Shown: piece after piece, positions 34,444-47,160 of the stretch | Layout of the letters: the number at the start of each line of letters is the position of its first letter | How positions within the stretch are numbered: the stretch's first letter is position 1 | From: Thysanoteuthis rhombus | Lineage: Eukaryota > Mollusca > Cephalopoda > Oegopsida > Thysanoteuthidae | DNA: 64,000 nucleotides | NCBI GenBank assembly: GCA_963457665.1 | Contig: OY735237.1 | Coordinates: 3,553,322 to 3,617,321 of the forward strand | Direction: 5' to 3' | The notes under the pieces: model-generated | What the model saw: only the letters and a program-made list of their open reading frames with translations | Database searches by the model: none | Told to the model about the DNA's origin: nothing | Position numbers and translations under genes: made by a program

Positions 34444-37400
34444 ATGAATTTCAGGTTCTCCTTACACCCCTCCATTGGGAATCAGGATGTAGATTTCCTT
34501 AATTTATGGAATAACAAGATTCATACACTTTCTATGGAACTTTTAGATGACACCATCCAATTCTGCCAAAAAACCATCACAGACACTCTAACAGATATCG
34601 GCAATTTGGAAGAGAAATTACAACAACGCACAGACACAGAGGAATATGATGAAATACAGGATGCTATCAACATCAACATAGAAGAAAGAAAAAAACAACT
34701 TAACCTCACCAAAACCAAAAAACACAACAAACTTTGACACAACACCACACACAGATCTGAGAATCCACAGAATATGAGAGCAATTAAGATACAACCCAAC
34801 AAAAGAGTCATCAGGCCTCTGCTACCCATTCCCAACCAACTACCTACATACCCAACAAAAACCAATGCCCCTACCAAATACAGATTTAACACTAGACACA
34901 CAGACACAGGCTATCCAACAAGAATCACTAATACTGACAAAAACAACATCCATACCCACACGAACAACAACTATAAAAATAGATACACGCATATGAACAA
35001 ACATAACGAAAATACTTACACTGGCACTAACAGTACTAACACCTATAACAGACATACACATATGAACAAACATAACATGAATACTCACATAAATACTAAT
35101 AATACTAACACCAATAATGTGAACAGACACAGAAATATGAACAAACACAACCACAAAAACCATCACACAGATAATAGGAACAAGAATACCAGACACCATA
35201 AGGACCTCAGACCTATTACCCCTCATACCCTGCAAAAGGAAAGCCCTAAGAGAAGCATCCTTCCTCAACCCATTATATTGACCCATCCAAAACACCCTGA
35301 AGACCCAGGGAAACATCCTGACCGGCAGGTAACCCCTACATCATCTCACACACACACTCTACCAAAAAACGAGGAAACCCCCCACCACTGAATATGGAAA
35401 AGGGGTTAAAAAAAACTTGATACCATCACTAGTAAGCAGTTCAGAAAACTTACTAAAAAATTACTACTCATCATCAGAATTAAGGAAGACCCAGAAGGGA
35501 AAGTAATGAACCTGAGTAAATTTCGATTTACTAGGGACACACTCAAACTCCTTAACAAGGGCCTTAATTTCTGTCCCCGACCCCCACACTTTAACAATCA
35601 CACCCTCAACAAAGATCAATACGACTTCTTCAGAAGAATCAAACTTAGAGCCCACTTTGGAAAAACAAGCCATGATAGCGACATCCTTGATAGGCTTAAA
35701 GACCCCAACAAATCCTTCACCCCCCAAAACATAGATACTACAATTCAAACTTTTGAGCTAGCAGTCAGAGATGACATAAAAACCTACATCAACAACAACC
35801 CTCAACAATCTCTACCACATGATAACCTTACAACTAAAGAGCGAAAGGCCCTTAATAAACTAAAAAACAATACGAACTTGATCATCACAAGAGCAGATAA
35901 GGGTGGATCCATAGTCATCTGGGGTTTAGATGAATACCTCATAGAAGCAAACTCACAATTAAGCAACATAGAATTTTACAAAGAACTCCCTAAAGACCCC
36001 TTCAACGAATACACAAACACAATAACCCAATCCCTAACAGAATTACACAATAGCAACATGATAGATAAAAAGACACAAAATATACTGAAACCCACTTCCA
36101 CAAAACCCGCAAGGTTCTGCCTACTCCCCAAAATCCACAAACCAAATAACCCAGGTAGACCAGTCATCTCCTCCACGAACTGCCACACTACCAAACTATC
36201 CAAATTTGTAGATTACTACATCCAACCCTTAGCAACACAAATTAAATCATACATACGTGACACCACAGACCTCCTAAACAAAATCAAACACATTACAGCA
36301 ATCCCAAACAAAGCTCTTCTAGTCAGCATGGATGTTAAATCTCTATACTCCAACATCAAACATGATGAAGGTATCCTAGCACTTACAGAAGCCTTAAACA
36401 ATAGAACTACTAAAGAACCCAGCACAATAACAATTACCACTCTTATGCACCACATTCTAACTCTAAATAGCTTCAACTTCAACAATAGACACTTCCTCCT
36501 GGTGAAAGGCTGCGCCATGGGCACAGTAGTGGCCCCATCCTATGCTAATATCTTCATGGGTAAATTTTAAGAAACCTACATTTACCCAGAGATATATTAT
36601 GATTGCATTTTTCATGGTAGATACATAGATGACATTTTTTTCATATATACAGGCGAAAAAGTCAAACTAGATAATTTCTTCATACATATAAACTCGGCAC
36701 ACGACTCAATTAAGTTTGACTTCACAACATCCACTGACTCCATAGCCTTCTTAGACACCTGCATATACATAGATGACAACAGAAACCTCCAAACTACCCT
36801 CTACACTGAACCCATGGACACCCACAATTACCTCCACTAATTATCCCCAACACTTAAAAAGAAGCCTACCATTTTCACAAGCCCTTAGAATTAGAAGAAT
36901 CTGCTCTACTAATAGTGAACTTAACAGACACAAACATAACCTAATACAATACTTCACCCAACGAGGTTATCTGCTAGATGACACTAAAAACCAAATAAAA
37001 AAAGCGACTGGAATACCTAGAGATAAAACCCTTATACTGTCCCACAATAGCAAACCTAACCGCATACCCCTTATAACAACCTTCAACAACACATTCCCAC
37101 CCTTAGCACACATCATCAATAAGAGATGGAACATTCTCATGATCAAAACAGATCTAAGAGAAACATTCACAGACCCATGTGTCATCTCGTACCGCAGACC
37201 CCAAAACATCAGAGACATCATTAGTAGCAATAATATAGTTAACAATAAAGTCATACACAAAAATACACCTAGAACAATTAAATTTTGCACACCTTGGAAC
37301 ATAAGAAACAGTCTATGTTGCAACCACCTCAAGTACACTAACACATTCACAAGCACTACCACAAAAGAGAGTTACCACATATATCACAATACCAACTGCC

Positions 37401-37741
37401 GCAGTAAGAACATTATATACCTTCTAGAGTGCAATAGATGTAAGTTACAGTACATAGCCAAGTCCGAGTGGCAATTTAATATTAGACTCAACAATTATAG
37501 ACATAGGATTAAGTCAAAAAATAATCGTAGCCCACTTCCCGTAGAACTACACTTTCGCACACCTGACCACAATTTTGCCACTGACGCTAGCTTCACCATC
37601 ATAGAAAAAATAGAAAAAACTACTACAATTGACATAACTAAAGTTCTAGAGAAACACGAAGATATGTGGATCAACAAACTTAAAACCCTATATCCTAATG
37701 GATTAAACACTAAACTGAACCTTCATCACACAGAACCCTAA
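34444..37741 (+). pseudogene. Penelope-like retroelement ORF (RT + GIY-YIG), broken
   Basis: One long reading frame of about 1,100 codons is interrupted by stops at 34735, 35389, 35407 and 36568 and by a frameshift near 36838. An N-terminal region comes first, including a low-complexity Asn/His/Thr stretch (34980-35165). It is followed by the RT: FCLLPKIHKP (near 36115), GRPVISS, LVSMDVKSLYSNI (near 36325), GCAMGTVVAPSYANIFMG (36510-36561) and the catalytic YIDD (36622-36633). After the frameshift come SLPFSQALRIRRICS, HIINKRWNIL, and a CCNH...C linker. The GIY-YIG endonuclease follows: NIIYLLEC (near 37410), LQYIAKSE and NIRLNNYRHR. It ends at 37741. PLEs copy themselves by target-primed reverse transcription. 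Length, domain order and motifs fit; the stops mean it is inactive. Confidence 0.9.
34976..35165 (+). repeat. Coding minisatellite within the PLE, about 23-codon unit x3
   Basis: Three imperfect copies of an Arg-x-x-HMNKHN-x-NT...TN-x-TNT module lie tandemly in the N-terminal region. HMNKHN recurs near 34990 and 35060, with a NMNKHN variant near 35135. The module is Asn/His/Thr-rich and probably disordered. Confidence 0.6.
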
Positions 37742-38112
37742 TACATAAAACTCCTACCATTAATATCCTCACACCCACATCTAAGACACATTCAATAATG
37801 GAAGCTTCAAAGTCACCCAGACCCATAGGAAAAATTCCACATTAGCCAGTTATATCCCGGAGAGGGCAGAACCATGAGCTAGTTTTTGTAGCGAATCCAC
37901 ATTTTACTATTTATTTCCAGCTCAGGGTTAGGGTTAACTTAACTTCTATTGTAAAAAGTTAGGGTTAGGGTTAACTTAACTTCTATTGTAAAAAGTTGTA
38001 TGAATCGAGCTTTCGATGAAATAAATCCATTACACATCAAAAATGGCTTTATATTATTGATATATTATTATATTATGTTGTACTGCTAGCCTGATTTGTA
38101 CCACATATGTAT
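37742..38112 (+). mobile_element. PLE 3' tail with TTAGGG-bearing duplication
   Basis: From about 37855 this aligns with the family-1 tail at 2690-2905 (GGGCAGAA, TTTTTGTAGCGAATCC, then GATGAAATAAATCCATTACA and a TTTGTA.CACATA.GTAT end). The hammerhead-like region is present but the 5' stem I strand and core are lost. A 37-bp unit beginning AGGGTTAGGGTTAACTTAAC is exactly duplicated (37924-37960, 37961-37997). Confidence 0.72.
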
Positions 38113-40700
38113 ACTCGTTGCCGTGATGGTGATAAGTAATTCATATAACAAAAATAAACAAATAAACTTAAAGATACGGTAATTTAAAGTAATTGTTACG
38201 TTGTTTTAAAATTTTACTTTGGTCTCCTTTCGCTGATGAACAACCTATTTCAAAAACGTAATAATCTAAATTCAAAAAAATAATCTTTGAGTTTATTTCT
38301 AGGCTTTGTTGGAAGGAAAGGTCCAAATAACTGTCTAAAGAAACGAAACACAGATTTTCATCAATTATTAGTTAGAATGGCACATTTCAATGACAAGGAT
38401 CCAGTTGATTTACGTTCAAATTATCGACAAGACATTGTGGACCGTCGTCGATGATTGACAGTTGTGGCAAATGAAACTTTGATGTACAAGTTTTGTTTTT
38501 TGTTTCCATTTTCATAGCGAGTTTTGTATCATTCGTTTTTTTGGTTCCTTCTACTACATACACTGTTCTGAAAATAATCATTTCAATTTTTGGTGCTTTC
38601 AATCGATTAGAGACCCTCTAGAACCACCCAGAAATGTGTTGGTTTTTAAAAATGAGTTATTTCAAGTTTTACGGGGGCATACTGTTTACAATGTAATTAT
38701 AATGCTATAGGCGGCAAAAATCAGTTTCCTAAAAACTAACAAATTTCCGTGTCGTTCTTGGGTTTAACATGGATTGAAATTACCTAAAATTGAAAGGAAA
38801 AACATTTTATTCTAGAAGAACTGCGTATGTAAAAAAAAAAGACGAATCCTAACGCCTGTTTTTCGTTCTCTTAGACAAAAATTCGGGCTTTTTACCATCT
38901 AGCAAAGTTTAGAAAAAGCTGCCGGCTAAAAGTGTCAGAGAAACGTTATTCAGCAAAAAGTCCGAGAACCGATGAACCACCAAACTAAACTAAATTATAC
39001 AATTGATTGAACGAAGCTTTGAAAAGTATCCAAGTTTTTGAAAGTTATTACAAAATGATAATGATGTAACTAAAGAGGATGCGTGTGTGTTCATGGAGAA
39101 AATGAATATAATACAATAAATCAAAAAACGTTTGAAAACGAACAGAAACTGGTAAAAAAATTTTTTTTTTCGGCTAACATCGTTATGAATTTAAAATAAA
39201 TATTACCTTGTGAGCAATATCAATTCGGTACCTAAGAATTTGTATTAGAAAATTCTAGCCCTCAATACACGTATTTTAAAAAATGTTTCTACTGAAAATG
39301 GGCGAATGTTTTGATTACAAACCAATGCCCGTAACAGAATTTTCAAAAAAATGATCCATGACAGTGTGTTCGTAAGTATGAGCTCATCGTAAGTCAGATG
39401 TTCGTAACTAGGAGACTCCATGTAATTGCAATTGAAGTGGAGAATACTCCCAGTTACTGTAGGATCGAACTCCACTCCATTCCGATTAAAGACGATTACT
39501 GCAACTTTTTATTGTATATATGAATAAAAGAATATAAAAGTACTTCTTTTCTATAAATGTAATTATTTGCTTATTAAAATGAAATGTGCCTTTGCGTATC
39601 TGTAGGATACATTTCCGTGAATCAAAGCCTTGTTACTTTGGCTCGGTCGGTAAGAGAGCAGGCTACTATTCACGTGGTCATGATATCAAATCAAGTTGGG
39701 GAAACTTTGATTTTATAGATATATTTATTTATTAGAATGAAACGAGACTTTGTATAATTCTTACGTAAATTTTCCTAGATATGTAAGGCTTGTCAATTTT
39801 GCATAGTCGATAAGAGGCACAACTACCAATCAATTTGGTTGTGGTTTCAAAACATGGTAGTGGAGTGGTAATTTTCACACACCTAAATTTGATGAGGATT
39901 GTTCTTGTCGTTGTTCTTGTTACGGTAAAAAAAAACAAGGGCAATTCCAGTTTTGGACTGCTATTTGACAAAAATGTCTTTCAACCTCACAGAGAACAAT
40001 TCCCAGCTACACTCTCTCAGAATCGACAAGAAAAGTCGATGTGTTAGTAAGAGATAAACAAAACGGGTGAGTGAGAAAAAGACCCAAGTGAATGGGACAT
40101 ATCTCGCAGGCTGTTCCATTGCTTTCCTAGAGTTCACAAATGTACAAGTGCCGATCGGTTCGCAGCGCGGAAAATGGACTCGGCAACGCGAGTTCAAACT
40201 CTGATCCAGACTGAGACTGCCCATGAGAAAGTCATGAATCCATCTCCTCTTTCCCCTAGCTATGGGTAAAATAGCAGATGTTGAAGTGAACAACGCCACT
40301 CTAGGTCTATTTCACACATCGCAAACCTCTATGAGCTAGCCGGGATAGAAAAATGTGAAGCTCAGGCAGGTACAGCTGATGCCGTAGCCAGCAAAAGGCA
40401 TTACTTTTCTTTACTATAAATTAAGGACCTCCAAAGTCTGAGTTCGAGCCATGCTCGAAGCTATCTATACAACTCTTTGTTAATTGTTTGTATAACAAAA
40501 GAAGCGATTGGATCAAATTCCAGAAAGCTGTCCCTCGATACTCACACATTCTTTTTCCCAAATGTCCCTTGATCCAGAGAGCTGCTGAATGGTCTGGACA
40601 GGGTCTCAGAGCGGCAGGGTACAGCCAAAGCATTTCACCGGGGTTCTGAGGGTCAAAGAGGGGACCGAGAGTGGTGGCAAAGTTGTGTATCGAAACCTCC
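38113..40700. other. No gene recognised
   Basis: AT-rich. Two short tRNA-like stretches with GGTAAGAGAGC near 39640-39700 and CGATAAGAGGC near 39800 may be related units about 160 bp apart. ORFs on the minus strand (39961-40299, 40421-40702) have no motif I recognise; 40440-40700 is GC-richer than its surroundings. Confidence 0.4.
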
Positions 40701-40860
40701 AAGTCGACACGACGTGTCTCTAAATGAAATAGGTTAGATAATATTGTTTATCGGCAAATGAACGTAGTAATACATGCTAAAAGGGTTATAGCAGATGAAA
40801 AGAGTACGGTTACAGGATAAGTGTACTTGTGCATTGTTGGGGGGGGGGGGTGAACTGTCC
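40700..40860 (+). repeat. Dispersed repeat family R5, copy 1
   Basis: AAGTCGACACGACGTGTCTC, TGAAATAGGTTAGATAATAT, GTTTATCGGCAAATGAA and TTATAGCAGATGAAAAGAGT match 41935-42080. Ends near a G run (40841-40850). Confidence 0.55.
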
Positions 40861-41249
40861 TCTCAAGGGCCCTGGGCCAAGTAGATTCTGAAAAGGACAG
40901 AAGAAATAACCGATGATCATTAACGGAAATCCTTACAGCGAATAACCGACAAATAGTTGTCCAATATGGCGGACCAGTGGCAAAATGGCTCCTTCTTTTC
41001 CCCATTTAATTCTGTCTTTATTCGATTTCTATAACCGTCGCTCGCGGACTATGGATTCTCAAATGTTATGAGTTTTAATGGTAACAATAAGATGCATACA
41101 CACAGTCATTTATGAGGACTTCGATATGTAATCTGATTGGATTTATGTCTAGTAAACTTGATCGGGCTACACTCACCCTTCGTTTACTATAATGTTCAAA
41201 ACGAAGCCACAAAAAGCTAACAAAAAAAGGAAACAGTATGCCTTTTTAG

Positions 41250-41650
41250 AGGTGATCAATTAAAAAAAAATTTAAAAAGAGGTGATCGATGAATGAGTTT
41301 ATTATCTTTCCTTCTGATGGGCAGTGATCACATAGAAAGTCTGAATTTAAAAAATAAGCAAAAGATGTTGCCGGACACAAACTGAGGGATCAGTTTAGCA
41401 AAAATTTATACTGTGAATTGAACCCCCATTTAAGCTCTATTTAGTGGGGTTAAAAAAATCAAAGGCGTCTTAATAGACGTGATAAGGAGTAAATGTTAAG
41501 AGTGTCAGCACCTCTAGTTCCTTTGGTGTGACCTGCACACGTGATACATACATAAACAACCAGCTGGACCAACTTGAAAACTGAAGAAATCTATTTTGGC
41601 AGTTTTGGTGATAATTTTGGTTGACGGTTTCTAAGAAGGTAAAGAGAAAC
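41250..41650 (+). repeat. Dispersed repeat family R1, copy 2
   Basis: GAGGTGATCAATTAAAA, GGGATCAGTTTAGCAAAAAT, TGAATTGAACCCCCATTTAA, CAACTTGAAAACTGAAGAAA and GGTTGACGGTTTCT are in the family order. Confidence 0.7.
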
Positions 41651-41934
41651 GTGATAGATGTGTAGCGATGAGAATCACCAACCCAGCACTTGGCTCTGAA
41701 AATTGAACCATATGCCTTGTGGTGTCCTGGACAATGTTTCAATAATGATTACAACAGAACAAAGGGTTTACAACAACAAAAAAGGAGATTGCTGGCCTCT
41801 TTTATACATGTGTGAGCGTACGAACTCATTCTCTGGGGTCTCTGTGGGGTGGGTACAGCTGTTGCATCGAAACGCGGACCGAAGAGCCAAATGGTGTCTA
41901 AAAGAGTTGAAGTGGTACAGAGAGTTGAATTTTT

Positions 41935-42110
41935 AAGTCGATAAGATGTTTCTCAACGAGATAGGTTGACGCTATCGTTTACTGGCGAGTGGACAGTATG
42001 GCTTGCTGAAATGGTTATTGCAAATGAAAACAGGATGGCTGAAGGTTGAGGGTGTTTGTGCAGTGTGTAGGAAGGACAAAAAACATCTTTGCATCGCCTT
42101 ATAAAATTCC
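41935..42110 (+). repeat. Dispersed repeat family R5, copy 2
   Basis: AAGTCGATAAGATGTTTCTC, ACGAGATAGGTTGACGCTAT, CGTTTACTGGCGAGTGGA and TATTGCAAATGAAAACAGG correspond to copy 1. Confidence 0.55.
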
Positions 42111-42459
42111 TTCCGAAGGCACTGTTACTCGTACATAAGGGCTTACACGCACTCACACATAGACACGTATCTGCACACGCGAACACACTTAAACGGATAC
42201 AAGATTTCACTCGTTAATCTGCCCAAACGCGTATTCATTCATTCAAACATATCCACATGTATTCACTCTGACACACTATTTTTGTTTTTTGTTTTTTTGT
42301 TTTTTGTCTTCATTAACACATTTTTTAAATGAGGTTGATGAAGTCTGTTTTCTTTTAATTTCTAAACACAAAGAACATGGAGTCTTCTGATAACTACCTG
42401 GCCGTTTGATATTGTTGATCCTGTTAAGAAGTTGGACTAAACTCATTCCACCTTCCTTT

Positions 42460-42687
42460 CCTTTTCTTTCTTTTCTTCACTTTTTTCTCTCTCTTTCTTT
42501 TATCCTTCTTTCTTTCTTTCCATCTTTCTTTTTCTGTTAACCGTTTTCCTTCCCGATATCTTTCCATCTTTCTTTCTTTCTTTCTTTGTACGTCTATCTT
42601 TTCTTGTCCATACATTTCTTTCTCTTCTTCTTCTTCTTCTTCTTCTTCTTCTTCTTCTTCTTCTTCTTCTTCTTCTTCTTCTTCTTC
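42460..42687. repeat. Polypyrimidine tract with (CTT)n
   Basis: A CTTTCT-rich stretch followed by (CTT)21 at 42624-42687. Confidence 0.95.
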
Positions 42688-42778
42688 ATTTTTGAAACCT
42701 TCTATTGCTTTTGCCTTTCATTCCGGATTTCTTTCACGGTTTATTTTCATCCATTTTATGTTTTCGTCTGCTAATACT

Positions 42779-43245
42779 CCCTCTTTTTCTTCTGTCTCTT
42801 TTTTCCTCTCTTTTTTTTTCTGCTGTCTCTTTTTTTCCTCTCTTTTTTTCCTTCTGTCTCTTTTTTCCTCTCTTTTTTTTTCTTCTGTCTCTTTTTTCCT
42901 CTTTTTTTCTTCTGTCTCTTTTTTCCTCTCTTTTTTTCCTTCTGTCTCTTTTTTCCTCTTTTTTTTTCCTTCTGTCTCTTTTTTCTCTCTCTTTTTTTTT
43001 CTTCTGTCTCTTTTTTCCTCTCTTTTTTTTTCTTCTGTCTCTTTTTTCCTCTTTTTTTCTTCTGTCTCTTTTTTCCTCTTTTTTTTCCTTCCGTCTCTTT
43101 TTTCCTCTTTTTTTTCTTCTGTCTCTTTTTTTCCTCTCTTTTTTTCCTTCTGTCTCTTTTTTCCTCTTTTTTTTCCTTCTGTCTCTTTTTTCCTCTCTTT
43201 TTTTTCTTCTGTCTCTTTTTTCTCTCTCTCTTCCTCCCATCCCTT
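42779..43245. repeat. Polypyrimidine minisatellite, ~27-bp unit, about 17 copies
   Basis: Tandem units of TTCTTCTGTCTCTTTTTTCC plus CTCTT(T)n, varying in T-run length. Because the strand is C/T-only with few stops, five long ORFs (Phe/Leu/Ser on plus, Lys/Arg/Glu on minus) arise. These are low-complexity artefacts. Possible triplex-forming DNA. Confidence 0.93.
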
Positions 43246-43659
43246 TTTCGCTCTTGATTCTCCAACCAAACTCAATTATCACAACAAAAAACTAAAACTA
43301 ATTGCTGATAACACGTATTTCCCTAGATGTCTTTCAACGAGAAAGACATTTTAATCGAGGAAGCTAAAAAATTTGAATGACACTGGCGCCTTTTTGTTTA
43401 TTTGTTAATTTATCATTTTCTTACATTTTTCAAATTTGATCATTTGTTCTCGCATTCAAACTTTAATTTACTTCAATAAAATCGGTTTACGTCCTCTCTC
43501 ATGACGTGGTGTCCACCCAGGGGCCGAAATCAAAACAGATGACGACAGCCTTTGACTCGTCTGTCGATTACTGACGAATCATCTACCAGCCGGGCCCCTA
43601 CCCTAAGCTTTAGTCAGCACCCACCACCGATCTTGCGCCCTACAATACCCTTCATTGAA

Positions 43660-43880
43660 TTGAATGAAATAACCTTATCACATTTGATAACTTATTTTGT
43701 TGTACTATTTCAATGTACGACATGTATAATATATTCAACGTTATATTTATAGATTGAATTACATAATCGAAAATACTCATGTGTACACTCTTTTGTACGA
43801 ACAAACCACTTTTCTCTCACCCCAACCATCTCCAGGCCCCTAGGCATAGGCCTACTCAGCTTAATGGTTAATCCACTACT
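43660..43880 (+). repeat. Dispersed repeat family R4, copy 2
   Basis: AACTTATTTTGTTGTACTAT, ATAATATATTCAACG, CATGTGTACACTCTTTTGTA, GCCTACTCAGCTTAATGGTT. Corresponds to 9270-9480. Confidence 0.5.
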
Positions 43881-46382
43881 GCTGTTAGAATGTCACACTG
43901 ACCTAGACGTAGAGAGCAGTGAGTAGAGATAGATTTACACCGATGAGAGTGCTATCTGTCCATCCGACAATACATATTTAGATATCTACCGGACATCCAT
44001 GCAAACTATCGATCTTCAATGGAAGCTTGTTTGATGTTTATTGAGTTTGATCATCGTTTGTGGTTCAGTTGGACTGTTTTTCTCGTGTAACTCTAGAGCT
44101 GGTGTTTGGATTTCAGGATTATGCAAAAGTAATGATCAATTGCAATTTTAATTCGGATTTTACAAGAAGGAAAAATTTACCAAGAAGTTGTGGCAGAAAT
44201 TTAGCGCAGGGGTACAAATGCAAGTGAGCCATAAAAAAGGAGACAGTCAAAGACAAGTTACCGATCAGATGTTTGTTTAAAAAGTATCAATCTGCCAAGA
44301 GTGTCAAAAAAATTCTATCTGGATACAACTTGCCCCACAGAAAATGGAATCAGGTGTTTATTTCGAAAGTATCATCCGTCCAAAGTGTCAAAAAATAACT
44401 TTATTGTGTCTGGGTACAGGTGTAAAGTGTAATCGGGGGAAAGAAAGGGTTGAATAGCTTTCGGTACTGAAACACGGGGGGAAGTTGTCAGTCACCGAAA
44501 TTGTCCAAAACACGATGATTGGCCGCAAAGGGTAGATCGGATTATATTTGTGAAATGATAAAATTGAGATTTCTGATCGATAAAGGAATTTGTTTTCAAG
44601 ATAAATGAATGCCCTTTATTGGAAATGGTATTTCCTTCAGATGGGGTCGAAATGACGAAACAACTCATTGGTCAATGGTCAACATTGCAGGAGGGCTAGT
44701 TTCTATGGTCCTAGCCATTCAGTGAGATAGTGAGAGGAGACTAACTAATAAAATCAAAGGATAGTAAAGCGGAAGTGGGCGAAAGTGTTTCATCCCTTAT
44801 TGGGGATTACGATCTGAAATCGGCCCTTGGGAGCAGAAGACAGAAGACGGCAAGAGACTAGAGCACATAGCAGGCCTGACGATCTTTTGATTCCATGACA
44901 CGAAGTACTGGATAAGTTTGCAGTTTGGCTAGTTTTATTAGACATTTGACTAAATCCAGGATTACAAGAAGAATTGCTGATTGTTTGTAATAGAAGGCTG
45001 GGCTCCATTGTCCCCTGTTCACGCCAACTTCGCTTATTTTTTGCCACTTCGATCTCAGCAGACCAGACAATCGATCGCCGATCTTCGTGTAGCGATTAAC
45101 AACCTCAGAGTGTGGTGGAGTCAATTGATGTTTGTAACCCTGGGGCATCTGATACAACGTTTTTCGTTAGTATCCAACTTTCCGTGAGCGTTCGTCTTCA
45201 TTCTTCAAGTCGCCAAGTTCTTTGGTGAATCCATTTTGCAACTGGATCAACCCGAAGACGTTACAACCAATTTTGCCAGCCACTCCTCCATGGATCTTCA
45301 AGCACAGCATGGATGTTGAAAGCATTGACGAGGTAAGACCGGAATGAACTCAGGTGCCGTTTGTTCAGGAATTTCAAAACTACCTCTTCCGGCAAGGCAC
45401 GTCACATCCGGTTTTTACGTTACTGTGTTTGGGGGATTATCTTCTTCGGGCTTCTGTGCCTCTCAGTTTTTGGAGTTGCTTAACTTTGATCGGGTGACTT
45501 CCTGTTGAGTTCTGCACGCTTTATTCCCCTAATCAATTATTTCCATTTACTAAGCTTAGCTCAGCCAGGCACAAGGCTGGAACATAGCAATGAAAAACTC
45601 ACCAACAATGACTTGCGAGATAAACTCGTTAACCATCGTTTTACAGCAGGTGTCTTTTAGATATTGACTAAACTTACATGGGAGTCTGCAGGGGGGGGGG
45701 CACAAGTAGGGCTACCCCTGGATTAGGTCTTCTCAAGGAGGGCGAGGGGGTTTGATAGTTTGATTCTTATAGTGATGGAGGATAATGGTGAAGTACAATT
45801 GTTTTATGCGATCTCAACGACGTCCCCTCGCCAAAAAGATACAATAAATAAAATAGAAATTAAAATTTAAAAAAGACTCTCATTATTCGCCGGTGTTCGC
45901 TTCATCGTGTAACTTCGGGATCAGTTCATTTGTCTCTGTCAATGGTCAAGTGCGCCATCTGACATCTGGATCATACAGTGGGTCCTATAAGCTTACACGA
46001 CATATGACAACGGGTGCAGCTCCTTCTACAAGGGAATTTTTTAGGTAGCCAGTCTCGACCTTCGTAAAAGATTGGCGTAACATAATCTTCCAATCCCTAC
46101 TTGGCTTTGTAATATTCCAAGCTTAGTAAATTCTGAGTCTATTTGAACGAATCGGAATGCTTTTGTTTTTTTTTTTGTTTTTTGTTTGTTTGTTTTTTGC
46201 ACTACGTTAATAGAAAAATACCCTATAAAATCAACACACTATTTTCATATACAGGCAGAGTTATATTAGGCTACATTGCTATTCAAGGTATTCCGGTATA
46301 TACGGTGCCAGTTTGATTAACACCGGTTTGAAATTCACTCGAATCTTTTATTCTTTGCGGTAATTCAGTTGGTCTTTTATGA

Positions 46383-46385
<3 letters not shown>
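43881..46385. other. No gene recognised
   Basis: ORFs at 44790-45187 open on both strands and show no motif. Near 45560-45665 a tRNA-like fragment shares AACTCGTTAACCATCGTTTT with 19770-19800. Confidence 0.4.

Positions 46386-46455
<70 letters not shown>
46386..46455. repeat. (TA)n microsatellite
   Basis: About 35 units, first of three (TA)n tracts separated by PLE tails. Confidence 0.98.
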
Positions 46456-46457
<2 letters not shown>

Positions 46458-46618
46458 GTGTACTTTAGATAGTGAGACAGACTCCTTATATGTCAATAGC
46501 CCATACATGTTTCGGGATTCTTCCCATCATCTGTGGTGTGTGCTGTGTGAGTGTGTATTAAAATGTACCATGTGGAACCAGAGTCCACTGCCAGGAGCTA
46601 TGCATTGTGGGTGAGTTT

Positions 46619-46620
<2 letters not shown>
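46456..46620 (-). mobile_element. PLE tail, family 4, with hammerhead-like motif
   Basis: Minus strand 46500-46538: core CAGATGA (one change from CUGAUGA), T, stem II GGG-AAGAAT-CCC, GAAA (46510-46513), palindromic helix III ACAUGU, A at the cleavage position, stem I CCA/UGG. It is confined exactly between two (TA)n tracts. Confidence 0.58.

Positions 46621-46704
<84 letters not shown>
46621..46704. repeat. (TA)n microsatellite
   Basis: Forty-two units. Confidence 0.98.
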
Positions 46705-46705
<1 letters not shown>

Positions 46706-47160
46706 CTCAATAACGTTAGTACACTAATGGTAATACAGACAGTTTACCCACCCAGTCATCTCAAAGAATCACCCAATCAACATTGTCTACTTGCCCCTGT
46801 TCAAATGAATTAAGAACAATACAATCCGCCATGGTCATAAAGGACCCTGACATAGATGATAAATCTATTGATTCCTAGGTAAAAATTAAAACATCCCCAT
46901 AGAACACAAAGCCCAGCATCAACATACTGATAACTCCAACATCCAGACCATACCCTTTGATACACAACATATAACCACAAGCAAAGCACACACACTACAA
47001 ACTTAACAAACAAATTAACAATAAAACGAAAGAATAAATCCTCCTACCCTCTAAAATTTCCCCAACTTCCCCAAACAAGAATCTAAAACACGTATAATTA
47101 TTCGCCTGAAGAGGCCCAAACAGGGTAGAAACATAAACGTGTTTGTGCAGCGAATCCACT

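Noticed and set aside
34774..35391. Separate Asn/His/Thr-rich gene of 205 codons
   Set aside because: Same reading frame as the PLE RT region downstream; it is the element's N-terminal part between two stop codons.
42692..43354. Five overlapping ORFs of 164-220 codons on both strands
   Set aside because: All are direct translations of one C/T-only minisatellite; several frames open at once and only Phe/Leu/Ser or Lys/Arg/Glu occur.
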